A stretch of DNA of 34,839 nt from RUG13409 sp045546135. Its GTDB lineage: Bacteria > Bacillota > Clostridia > Peptostreptococcales > Anaerovoracaceae. Both the position numbers and the translations under genes were made by a program. Positions 22,053 to 29,658 of this stretch are shown here, one piece after another. The notes beneath the pieces were generated by a model. The model was not told the DNA's origin and did no database searches. It saw nothing but the letters and a program-made list of their open reading frames with translations. Location: contig JAZQCD010000011.1 in NCBI GenBank assembly GCA_045546135.1, positions 1 through 34,839 on the forward strand, read 5' to 3'. The stretch's first letter is position 1; each line of letters opens with the position of its first letter.

Positions 22053-24299
22053 ATGAGCGAAAAAAGATTTGAAATAGCTGTATACGGCAAAGGCGGCATA
22101 GGTAAATCGACCATATGCGCAAACCTTTCTGCGGCTCTTGCAGAGAGAGGAAAAAAGGTCCTTCAGATAGGTTGCGATCCAAAACATGACTCCACAAGGC
22201 TCCTTATGAACGGCAGGATCCTCCCTACGGTCCTTGAATATTTAAGAGATACGCCAAAGGAACTTGCCGTAATAGACAATATCCTTGGCAGAGGATACCT
22301 TGGTATAGGCTGCATAGAAGCAGGAGGCCCAAGGCCCGGCATAGGCTGCGCAGGAAGAGGCATCATTTCAGCATTTGAATATCTTGAAAAGAACAAGGTA
22401 AAGGAAGATTACGACATAGTGAATTACGACGTCCTCGGCGACGTAGTCTGCGGAGGCTTTGCAGTTCCCATAAGAAGAGAATATGCAGATGCAGTCTTTC
22501 TTGTTGCCAGCGGAGAATTCATGGCCATTTATGCGGCCAACAACATATTAAGAGGCATAAGGAACTTTGACTCAGATAAGCATAAAAGAGTGGCCGGCAT
22601 AATCTTTAACCGCCGCATGGTCGCAGATGAAGTGGAGCGTATGGAGCGCTTTGCAAAGGCTGTAGGCCTTCCCATTTGCGCAACAGTCCCAAGAAGCGAT
22701 CTCTTTGCAAGAGCAGAAGAAGAAAAAAGGACTGTCATGGCTATGGGCGTAGAAGGCGAAGAAAGAGATGTCTTTTTAAAACTTGCAGATCTAGTTGCAG
22801 GCGGCATGCCCCTTTATGAAGCAAAGCCCTTAAGCGATGAAGATCTTGAGGCCGTAGTCCTTGAAGGAAAGAGCGCAGGGAGAGAACTTCCCATATCACC
22901 CGACATGCCAAGTTCCTGTGAAGGATGCGAATTTGAAAAAGCAAACGCTATGGACCTTGGACCGTCCGAAGAGGAGACGAAAACTCTTGAAAGCTACAAG
23001 GAAGAGAAGAAAGCACCGCCAAGGATGCCCCTTTACGGCTGCGCTTTCAACGGAGCTTCAACTACTGCCATACATCTTACAGATGCAGTAGTCATAGCCC
23101 ATTCTCCAAAGTCCTGCGCGTTTTATACATGGCAAAACATCAGTTCCCCCGGCAGAAGGAACCTCTTTAACAGAGGGATACTCATGCCTTCAGCCATCAG
23201 CCCCAATTTTGAGACGACAGGAATGGATGAGCATGATGCTGTTTTCGGAGGGATCGATAAATTAAGAGCAAAGGTCTCAGAAGCTCTTGCTAAAGAACCG
23301 GGAGCTGTCATAGTCATAAGCGCCTGCGTTTCAGGCATCATAGGGGACGACGTCCTTTCTGTAGAGGATATGTCTACTCCTAAAACTCCTGTCATAGTCA
23401 TCCCTGCCGACGGAGACATAGCAGGAGACTATATGTTCGGGATCGAGATGTGCCTACACAAGCTTGCCGAAAAGCTCGTTGACAGGAATGTCAAGGAGGT
23501 CCCAAAGACGGTTAATATCATAGGAGAGATAGGCGTCAGCAACAACAAGGACGTAAACTACGAAATTATGAAAAAGCTCCTGGGAGGAATGGGCATAAAG
23601 ATAAATTGCCGCTTCCTTGGAGATGCAACGGCAAAGAAAGTAAGAGAACTCCTTTCTGCGCCTGTTAATATCCTTGCATCTGAAAGTCCTGACAACCTAA
23701 AACTCAAAGCATGGCTCGAGGAGAATTACGGATGCAGGTTCTTTGGAAGCGCTCTTCCTGTAGGTTACAAGGCAACAGAAAAGTTCCTTGAGGATATAGG
23801 AGACTGTTTCGGATGCAGGGAACTGGCAGAGCCTGTCCTTGAAAAGGAAAGAGAAAACTTTAGAAAAGAGCTAGAAGCACTGAAACCTGTCCTGGCCGGA
23901 AAGAAAGGCATAATGACCACCATCAACGCCGATGTCGATTGGCTCCTCGATACGGCTAAGCAGGCGGGCGTCGAATTCCTTTGGATAGGAGTTCAGAATT
24001 ACCTTCATCAAAAGGTGAATGTAACAGGAAACGAAGAAAGAAAAAAAGTCGTACACGAGATCGCATCAAGGGAAGATATACATGATGCCATCAAAGAATT
24101 AAGACCCGATATAGTCATAAGCAATTATACGGAAAATGCTCCTGAAGGTGAGTATATAACAGACAGTCTTATGATGACACAAAAGGTAGGCTTTGCTTCC
24201 GGTATAGATGTGCTTGAGCGCTGGGCGCATCTCCTTGAAAACAGAAGGGAAGGAGAATGGAACGATGACAAACGCTTCTTTGAAAAGTATTTCGCCTGA
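22053..24299 (+). CDS. NifH-NifD-like fusion protein of the nitrogenase superfamily
   Basis: The protein has 748 residues from the ATG at 22053; an in-frame ATG at 21990 precedes sequence that looks non-coding. Residues 1-255 form a NifH/BchL-like Fe-protein: P-loop GKGGIGKST (12-20), CDPKHDST (41-48) and the two [4Fe-4S] ligands C99 (GIGCAGRG) and C133 (DVVCGGF). A linker of about 70 residues contains C289-x2-C292. Residues about 325-748 form a NifD-like domain with C330 (GCAFNGA), C355 (SPKSCAFY), C425 (SACVSGIIGDD) and the DAVFGGIDKL motif (395-404), at spacings close to NifD C62, C88 and C154. Such systems couple ATP hydrolysis to low-potential reduction. Fusing both components in one chain is unusual. 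The NifK-like gene overlaps its end. Confidence 0.88.
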   Translation: MSEKRFEIAVYGKGGIGKSTICANLSAALAERGKKVLQIGCDPKHDSTRLLMNGRILPTVLEYLRDTPKELAVIDNILGRGYLGIGCIEAGGPRPGIGCAGRGIISAFEYLEKNKVKEDYDIVNYDVLGDVVCGGFAVPIRREYADAVFLVASGEFMAIYAANNILRGIRNFDSDKHKRVAGIIFNRRMVADEVERMERFAKAVGLPICATVPRSDLFARAEEEKRTVMAMGVEGEERDVFLKLADLVAGGMPLYEAKPLSDEDLEAVVLEGKSAGRELPISPDMPSSCEGCEFEKANAMDLGPSEEETKTLESYKEEKKAPPRMPLYGCAFNGASTTAIHLTDAVVIAHSPKSCAFYTWQNISSPGRRNLFNRGILMPSAISPNFETTGMDEHDAVFGGIDKLRAKVSEALAKEPGAVIVISACVSGIIGDDVLSVEDMSTPKTPVIVIPADGDIAGDYMFGIEMCLHKLAEKLVDRNVKEVPKTVNIIGEIGVSNNKDVNYEIMKKLLGGMGIKINCRFLGDATAKKVRELLSAPVNILASESPDNLKLKAWLEENYGCRFFGSALPVGYKATEKFLEDIGDCFGCRELAEPVLEKERENFRKELEALKPVLAGKKGIMTTINADVDWLLDTAKQAGVEFLWIGVQNYLHQKVNVTGNEERKKVVHEIASREDIHDAIKELRPDIVISNYTENAPEGEYITDSLMMTQKVGFASGIDVLERWAHLLENRREGEWNDDKRFFEKYFA

Positions 24300-25524
24300 C
24301 AGCATAACGGGCATGATATTTGCCATAGAGGGCATGAAAAACGCAGTAGTCCTTCTCAATGGCCCCATGGGATGCAGGTTTTATCACAGCACCACATCGC
24401 AGTACCTTTCCATAAGGCCGACACTATACCTGCCCGAAGGAGAGGACGGCAAAAAAGCGCCCATAGATTTCAATTCTCTGAATGAGTGGTTCTTTAGGAC
24501 TGAAAGGATACCTTGCACCTATCTTGACGGCTATGACTATGTATACAGTACGAAGGACAAGGTCAGCAGGGCCATGGCATATATCAAAGAGAATATTGAC
24601 TTTGATATCATTGCCATAATAAACTCCCCGGGTGCAGCTTTAATAGGAGACAATCTCCTTGAGATATCGAGGGAGATCCTCGGAAACAAGAGAGTCGTCA
24701 TGCTTGAGTCCTCAGGATATACTCAAAGCTTTGAAAAGGGATACAGCGACGCATGTCTTGAGATGCTGAAACAAATAGGAACTCCTGCCTGGAAGGAAAG
24801 AGGAACAGTCCAAAAAGAAGGATCCAAAAAGAAGGTCAATCTCTTCGGACTTTCCATATGGCACAGATATGTCCAAGGGGATATGGAAGAATTAAGAAGG
24901 CTCTTTGAGCTAAATGATATCGAAATAAATGCTGCCCCCTGCAGCGAATGCTCCTTTAAGGAACTGGAATCGATCCCCGATGCGGACCTTAATGTGGTCC
25001 TCTACCCTGAAATGGGCCTTGAGTCAGCAGAATATCTCAAGGAGACCCAAGGCCTGCCCTTCTATGTCTGCGAGACCCTGCCTATAGGGTTCAAGGAAAC
25101 GGAAAGGATGATAAGTGATGTCTGCAAGGCTTTAGAGATCCCTGTTTCCAAAGAGTTTGAGGAAGAGACAGGAAGAGCAAGAGCCCTTGTATGGTACAAA
25201 TTAAAAGAGCTCACTACAGCTTACGGCAAGCCAAAGGGAGTGCGCTTTTATGTAAACGCAGGGCCCTCCCTTGAAAAGGCATATACATCCTTTTTAAGAG
25301 ACTACTTAGGCATGGAAGCCTCGGATGCAAAGGATGCGGAACTGGTCTTTTCCAACGCCAATGTCATAGCCGAGCTCATGCTGGAAAACAAAGTCTTTTG
25401 CGGCATAGAGATAGCCCTTCCCGGCATGGGATACACAGACCTTGTTCCAAAGACCCACATGGGCATAAAGGGTGCATTGTTCCTTACGGAGCAGGTAATA
25501 AACGGCATAATGTCAAAAATATGA
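24265..25524 (+). CDS. NifK/BchB-like partner subunit
   Basis: The protein has 419 residues from the ATG at 24265, chosen because AAGGAG (24250-24255) is 9 bases upstream; the gene overlaps the end of the fusion gene by 35 bases, indicating coupling. It is an oxidoreductase component-1 family protein. LLNGPMGCRFYHS gives C37 and RIPCTYLDG gives C84, equivalent to NifK C70 and C95. The third NifK cysteine is replaced: the motif reads IINSPGAALIGDN. The truncated cysteine set recalls dark protochlorophyllide reductase, whose subunits bridge a [4Fe-4S] cluster. It should pair with the NifD-like half of the upstream protein. Substrate unknown. Confidence 0.85.
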   Translation: MTNASLKSISPDSITGMIFAIEGMKNAVVLLNGPMGCRFYHSTTSQYLSIRPTLYLPEGEDGKKAPIDFNSLNEWFFRTERIPCTYLDGYDYVYSTKDKVSRAMAYIKENIDFDIIAIINSPGAALIGDNLLEISREILGNKRVVMLESSGYTQSFEKGYSDACLEMLKQIGTPAWKERGTVQKEGSKKKVNLFGLSIWHRYVQGDMEELRRLFELNDIEINAAPCSECSFKELESIPDADLNVVLYPEMGLESAEYLKETQGLPFYVCETLPIGFKETERMISDVCKALEIPVSKEFEEETGRARALVWYKLKELTTAYGKPKGVRFYVNAGPSLEKAYTSFLRDYLGMEASDAKDAELVFSNANVIAELMLENKVFCGIEIALPGMGYTDLVPKTHMGIKGALFLTEQVINGIMSKI

Positions 25525-25529
25525 AAAAT

Positions 25530-25576
25530 AGACAGGTCTCCAAAATTTTGGGGCCTGTCTTTGCTTTTTGTTTTTA
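25530..25576 (+). terminator. Terminator after the nitrogenase-like operon
   Basis: AGACAGG (25530-25536) pairs with CCTGTCT (25554-25560) around an inner palindrome CCAAAATTTTGG, followed by T-rich sequence. It closes a two-gene operon. Confidence 0.85.
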
Positions 25577-25593
25577 TATATATGGATTTGTAA

Positions 25594-25599
25594 TATAAT
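25594..25599 (+). promoter_or_regulatory. -10 box ahead of the lipase-like gene
   Basis: A perfect TATAAT within GTAATATAATG lies 62 bases upstream of the start; the -35 is T-rich but poorly defined. AAAGGAG is the ribosome site. Confidence 0.4.
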
Positions 25600-25660
25600 G
25601 AAAAAGGAATAATTACATCAAATCCCAGATATTACCCGTAAGTTTAAAGGAGAATTTGGT

Positions 25661-28360
25661 ATGAAACGCAAAAAAATAGGTCCGGCAAGAGCAGCATGCT
25701 TTTTGGTCTTTGCCCTTGTCATAGCTTTTTCTTCGGTCCCTGCATGGGCTCTTAGATACAGCTATTCACAAGATCCCGGTCCTAATGCAGAGATCATACA
25801 TTCAACTTACTATTCCATCACTGCGGACGATTATCATACCATGGAGGTAAGGTATGATCCGGACTGGTTCAAAACAAGCGCAAGGGTATACAACCATGAC
25901 CTTGCAAAGCTGTCCATGGGACTTGCAGAGGCGGCCTTCAGGCCCAGCAGCGCTCATCTTGAAGGGATCACAAGCTCTGATATGAACTTGAATAACTTCC
26001 TTACGGAAGCGCACTTCAAGGACCTTAGGAGCGATGACTACGACAAGGATCCAAACATCTATTCCATATCCACAGTCATGGGACACCAAAAAATAGGCGA
26101 AGGAGACGAGGCTTTTGAGCTCATCGCAGTCGGTGTCTGCGGGCAGTTCTATGAAAATGAATGGGAGTCGAACTTTACCATAGGGTCAGGTAAGACCCAT
26201 GAGGGGTTCCAAAGATCTGCAGATCTTGTCTTTGATAGAGTATTTGGATATATTGCGAGCCTTCATCTTGAAGGACCCTACAAGATATGGATATCAGGCT
26301 TCAGCCGCGCTGCTGCAGTGTCGAGCCTTACTGCATCTATGCTTACGGACTCCAACATGTTCGATCAGAACACTGTCTACGCATACACCTTTGCTACCCC
26401 AAGGTATGTAAAGGATCCTGATTATGCAAGGTACGAAAATATATACAACATAGTCGGAAAGACAGACCCTGTCCCTGCCATTCCATTTGCAGAATGGGGA
26501 TTTGAGCGTTACGGACAGACCTTTTACCTCCCCACCTTTGAGACGGATTCAAATTACGAGGAAAGAAGAACGAGAGCCAACGAAGTATACAAGGAACTCA
26601 CAGGTCTTGACTTTTGGTACAACAGAGAAGCAAGCTATCTTTTAAGGACCGTTCTTGGGTATCTCCTTGAGATATGTCCTACTCCGGAAAAATACAGGGA
26701 GTGTCTCCAGGAGAGGATAGTCGACATCATGGACAACAAGACTCCTGTCAATGTCATGGCAAACCTCCTTAAGATAGCAAACGATGAGAGACTCATAAAT
26801 GATGAAACTAGATTTACAGCAAACCAGTTCCTCAACAGTCTCGTAGCTCTTTTAAGAGACTATAGAGAAGGCGCGGCAGTATTTAAGGAATGGAACGAAG
26901 ACACATCCGTGATGATCAATCTCGCCCAGGCACATACTCCTGACCTTTATGCATCGTGGCTCTTTTCTACTGACTCCATAGAGGAGCTTTACAACCCCTA
27001 TGATGTTTATTCGGAGATAAGCATATCAGGCGATGCGGAGGTATCCATAGTCAAAGACGGAAAAGTCTTAGAGACCCTTCCTTCCATCACAAAGCATAAT
27101 CAAAGAAACGATACATACAGCACAGTAAAGAAGAATCAAAGGGTCAGCACGGCTGACAATCAGTTCCTAAATTATTCTGACTACTTTACTATTGCGCTGG
27201 TACCAAGGGATGAAGAATACAGTCTGGTACTGAAAACTGACGGCGGGACTATCATCAATGTTGCGCAGCTTGACTATACTATCAATCTTCAAAGAGCAAA
27301 CAAGGCCGTTTTTTACAGCTATACCATGCCTCCCGGGACTGATCTCATATTTACCTTTACGGGACTTGCCATAGAATTCGGACCGGATGATCCGGTAGAT
27401 ATGAACCTAAAGCCTGAGCTTACTACAAGCATAAGCTCTACTGCGGGCATGAAGGCCGGGGACCTTGTGGAGTACGGCGAGGAAGGGACAGTGAACGTGA
27501 CCAATGCCATTCTCATGACAAGAGAGAGGGCATCGTCTCTAAACTGGGGCACTGCAGCTATGATAGGTATAAGCGGAGGTCTGTTCGTCATCTCCCTTAT
27601 ATTCTTTACCATCACATATCTCTTTGGACGTGTCAGGTTCAACAGGAGAAAGAAAAGAGGAATGCTCCTTCAGGATGCAAAGTACAGAGGACTTCCTACG
27701 CTTTGCGTATATGCAGTATTCTTCCTCTTCATGGTCATGGAGTTTTATTCAAGGCTCCTTCCTGACAATAAATATGTCCTTTACATATTCAAGTCCATAA
27801 TAGGGTCCATGTCAGTGCTCATAGCATTTTACGGCTACAGGAAGAACAAGAACAGACTGTCGCTTCACATTATGATAGGACTGGTGCTCCTTATGATAGC
27901 AGATGTGTCTATGACAGCAAATGTCAATGTGGGACCGGTATTTCACATCCTTGCATATGGTTTCTTAAGCTATGCATATATAAGGGATGAAAGACCGGAA
28001 AAAGTACAGTACATCATATGGATAGCCCTGACCGTTGCAGCTGGTGAGATCATAAGGAATATAGAAGGGGACAATACCCTTCTAAAGGTACTCGGGATGA
28101 TATATGCGGCGGCAGCTTTGCTCATGGCAGTGACTTCTGTCGACCAAAGCAGGACAGTGCTCATAGGATCCATACTTCTTACAGTGGCCGGAGGTCTTAC
28201 AATTTACAATATTGCAACAGGCAATGCCTTTATAAGCCACATCATATCCCTAGGGACATATTATGCAGGTGTTGCTACCTTAGCGTCTTCGACTATACAA
28301 AGGCAGATGTATAGATACATACCGGTGCCCATACAAAATATCGAGACAAAAGGAGCATAA
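25661..28360 (+). CDS. Exported lipase_3-like hydrolase fused to a multi-spanning membrane domain
   Basis: An 899-residue protein. A signal peptide (basic start, then hydrophobic to VPAWA at 30) leads into an alpha/beta-hydrolase of lipase class 3 type: THEGFQ (179-184), nucleophile S215 in ISGFSRAAAV, and D269 in VGKTDPVP. GxSxA replaces the common GxSxG. Residues about 450-600 are beta-rich. From about 625 to the end there are 8 or 9 hydrophobic segments. Segments such as GLVLLMIADVSMTAN (D748), VFHILAYGFLSYAYI and GTYYAGVATLAS resemble the YhhN/TMEM86 lysoplasmalogenase fold, but the second conserved Asp of that family seems absent (VAGGLTIYN). It may cleave phospholipids outside the cell. 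The C-terminal assignment is inference. Confidence 0.75.
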   Translation: MKRKKIGPARAACFLVFALVIAFSSVPAWALRYSYSQDPGPNAEIIHSTYYSITADDYHTMEVRYDPDWFKTSARVYNHDLAKLSMGLAEAAFRPSSAHLEGITSSDMNLNNFLTEAHFKDLRSDDYDKDPNIYSISTVMGHQKIGEGDEAFELIAVGVCGQFYENEWESNFTIGSGKTHEGFQRSADLVFDRVFGYIASLHLEGPYKIWISGFSRAAAVSSLTASMLTDSNMFDQNTVYAYTFATPRYVKDPDYARYENIYNIVGKTDPVPAIPFAEWGFERYGQTFYLPTFETDSNYEERRTRANEVYKELTGLDFWYNREASYLLRTVLGYLLEICPTPEKYRECLQERIVDIMDNKTPVNVMANLLKIANDERLINDETRFTANQFLNSLVALLRDYREGAAVFKEWNEDTSVMINLAQAHTPDLYASWLFSTDSIEELYNPYDVYSEISISGDAEVSIVKDGKVLETLPSITKHNQRNDTYSTVKKNQRVSTADNQFLNYSDYFTIALVPRDEEYSLVLKTDGGTIINVAQLDYTINLQRANKAVFYSYTMPPGTDLIFTFTGLAIEFGPDDPVDMNLKPELTTSISSTAGMKAGDLVEYGEEGTVNVTNAILMTRERASSLNWGTAAMIGISGGLFVISLIFFTITYLFGRVRFNRRKKRGMLLQDAKYRGLPTLCVYAVFFLFMVMEFYSRLLPDNKYVLYIFKSIIGSMSVLIAFYGYRKNKNRLSLHIMIGLVLLMIADVSMTANVNVGPVFHILAYGFLSYAYIRDERPEKVQYIIWIALTVAAGEIIRNIEGDNTLLKVLGMIYAAAALLMAVTSVDQSRTVLIGSILLTVAGGLTIYNIATGNAFISHIISLGTYYAGVATLASSTIQRQMYRYIPVPIQNIETKGA

Positions 28361-28377
28361 ATGTCGAAAAGCACTTT

Positions 28378-28407
28378 TTGTTTTAACGCACGTAAAAGTG
28401 TTATTAT
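28378..28407 (+). promoter_or_regulatory. Possible promoter of the 216-residue membrane protein
   Basis: TTGTTT (28378-28383) is followed after 18 bases by TATTAT (28402-28407). A 7-bp hairpin CACTTTT/AAAAGTG overlaps it. Confidence 0.35.
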
Positions 28408-28449
28408 GAAGACATCTAGTCATTATTCTATTTTTTAGGAGGTATAATC

Positions 28450-29100
28450 ATGAAATTATCAAATGCACAAAGCGGCGTAAAAAAGATCTATGTCGCAGAG
28501 ATCTTCACCATGATCGCAACCATATGCATGGGACTTCTTTCCGGCATCAGTGAGCAATTCGCTGCAAAGATCGCAAACGGCGGCACAGGAGATGAAGGTA
28601 CGCTTGCCCTTCTTGGAGGACTGCTCCTTGCAGCAGGTATCCTTGTTTTGATTGCAGCTATCCTCAAACTCATCGGCGTTATGAAGGCATCAAAGGATGA
28701 GAGCTCATTTAAGACAGCTCTTATCTGGATCGTTCTCGGCATCGTATTCAGCGTTGCTATGGGCACTCTTGGGGAAGAGCACCAGTTCTATCGCTATCTC
28801 GCCGTAGGAAGCCGTCTTTCAAACATCCTGACCACCGTATACATCATTATCGGTGTTACCAACCTTGCAGCTAAGGTAGGGGACAATGATCAGGAAGCAA
28901 GAGGAAAGAGAGTTCAGAACATCATCATAGCTATCTATGGTATCAGCTTTATCCTTGATACTGTAAGCGATTTCACAAAGGGCAATATCCCGGCTCCTGT
29001 ACTTGCAGTTTGCGGCATAGTAGCTCTTGTTCTTATGGTCGTTTACTACTTTATGTACTTAAAGCTCCTTTCAAGATCAAGAAAGATGCTTGAGAAGTAA
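28450..29100 (+). CDS. Multi-pass membrane protein of unknown function
   Basis: A 216-residue protein with about five or six hydrophobic segments (near residues 16-33, 51-74, 88-104, 122-140, 158-172 and 185-206). Short polar loops include KASKDESS and GDNDQEARGKR. TAGGAGG is a strong ribosome site. No catalytic or family motif was recognised; it resembles generic small integral membrane proteins of Clostridia. It has its own likely promoter and is closed by a strong terminator, so it is probably monocistronic. Confidence 0.72.
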   Translation: MKLSNAQSGVKKIYVAEIFTMIATICMGLLSGISEQFAAKIANGGTGDEGTLALLGGLLLAAGILVLIAAILKLIGVMKASKDESSFKTALIWIVLGIVFSVAMGTLGEEHQFYRYLAVGSRLSNILTTVYIIIGVTNLAAKVGDNDQEARGKRVQNIIIAIYGISFILDTVSDFTKGNIPAPVLAVCGIVALVLMVVYYFMYLKLLSRSRKMLEK

Positions 29101-29132
29101 AGAATAATACGCTTTTTAGATCGAGAAAAATG

Positions 29133-29168
29133 AAGATCCGAGGTTTCTTTAGACCTCGGATCTTTTTT
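29133..29168. terminator. Strong terminator after the membrane protein gene
   Basis: AAGATCCGAGG (29133-29143) pairs perfectly with CCTCGGATCTT (29154-29164), followed by T's. On the minus strand it could also stop transcription of the short YqeY-like frame. Confidence 0.88.
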
Positions 29169-29251
29169 AAAGTAAGACGTGCAGCAGCTGCGTGCCGGCA
29201 GTTTTGATCATAATGCCAAAAGGCTGCTATTTGCAAAGCTCTGCTACCACT

Positions 29252-29353
29252 TCATTTATGAGTTGCAACAAGGAGAGAGATGGCTTCTTTTCTTTCTGCA
29301 TCGCGAGCTTTCATGGCGGCGATCATTGCCTTTTGCAGATCTTCAAATTTCAT
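29252..29353 (-). pseudogene. Short YqeY-like N-terminal fragment
   Basis: The 33-codon frame MKFEDLQKAMIAAMKARDAE... resembles the start of GatB/YqeY-domain proteins (amphipathic helix with AAMKARD-x-ER), which are normally about 150 residues. It has a strong ribosome site (AAAGGAGG) and a TATAAT upstream on the minus strand (29389-29384), yet stops after ISLLVATHK, and no frame downstream continues the family. Either a truncated remnant or a very small gene. Confidence 0.4.
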
Positions 29354-29457
29354 CTTGTAAATACCTCCTTTGTTTCTTTTCCGATTATAACACAAGAAGT
29401 CAAGTGCGACGCGTTTTCTGCTGAGACTCACGTTCGCTGCGCTCACTGAAGGCACTC

Positions 29458-29513
29458 GGAAGGCCCAAGCGGCCTTCCTCGCCCAGAGACTGCTCGAAGG
29501 TCCACCGGACCTT
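29458..29513. repeat. Pair of GC-rich palindromes
   Basis: GGAAGGCC/GGCCTTCC (29458-29465, 29471-29478) and AAGGTCC/GGACCTT (29497-29503, 29507-29513) are two hairpins with similar flanking CTCG motifs. They sit in a GC-rich block of about 130 bases (29400-29525) in otherwise AT-rich DNA. No gene is seen. The block looks like a dispersed intergenic repeat. Confidence 0.55.
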
Positions 29514-29538
29514 TCTCGATTGAAGATCATATTACGAC

Positions 29539-29616
29539 TTGACGATTGAGTATGGTGTGGTATTATTGTCATAGAATATTCATATTGCGCACAATTATCA
29601 TAGTAATATGAATATT
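29539..29616 (+). promoter_or_regulatory. Promoter and inverted repeat of the DUF234-type ATPase gene
   Basis: TTGACG (29539-29544), 16 bases, TATTAT (29561-29566). Just downstream a perfect 12-bp inverted repeat, AATATTCATATT (29575-29586) and AATATGAATATT (29605-29616), surrounds an 18-base spacer. It could be an operator or an mRNA leader hairpin. Confidence 0.5.
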
Positions 29617-29658
29617 AATGCGATAAATAACACCAAACAATTCATATAGGAGCGTTTC

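Noticed and set aside
22053..25524. True molybdenum nitrogenase (nifHDK)
   Set aside because: Component 1 lacks the third NifK cysteine and evident FeMo-cofactor ligands, there are no nif assembly genes, and the H and D parts are fused.
29252..29572. A 106-residue minus-strand frame through the GC-rich palindromes
   Set aside because: The upstream 73 residues are Arg/Ser-rich translation of the palindromic block; only the last 33 codons, preceded by a strong ribosome site, look genuine.
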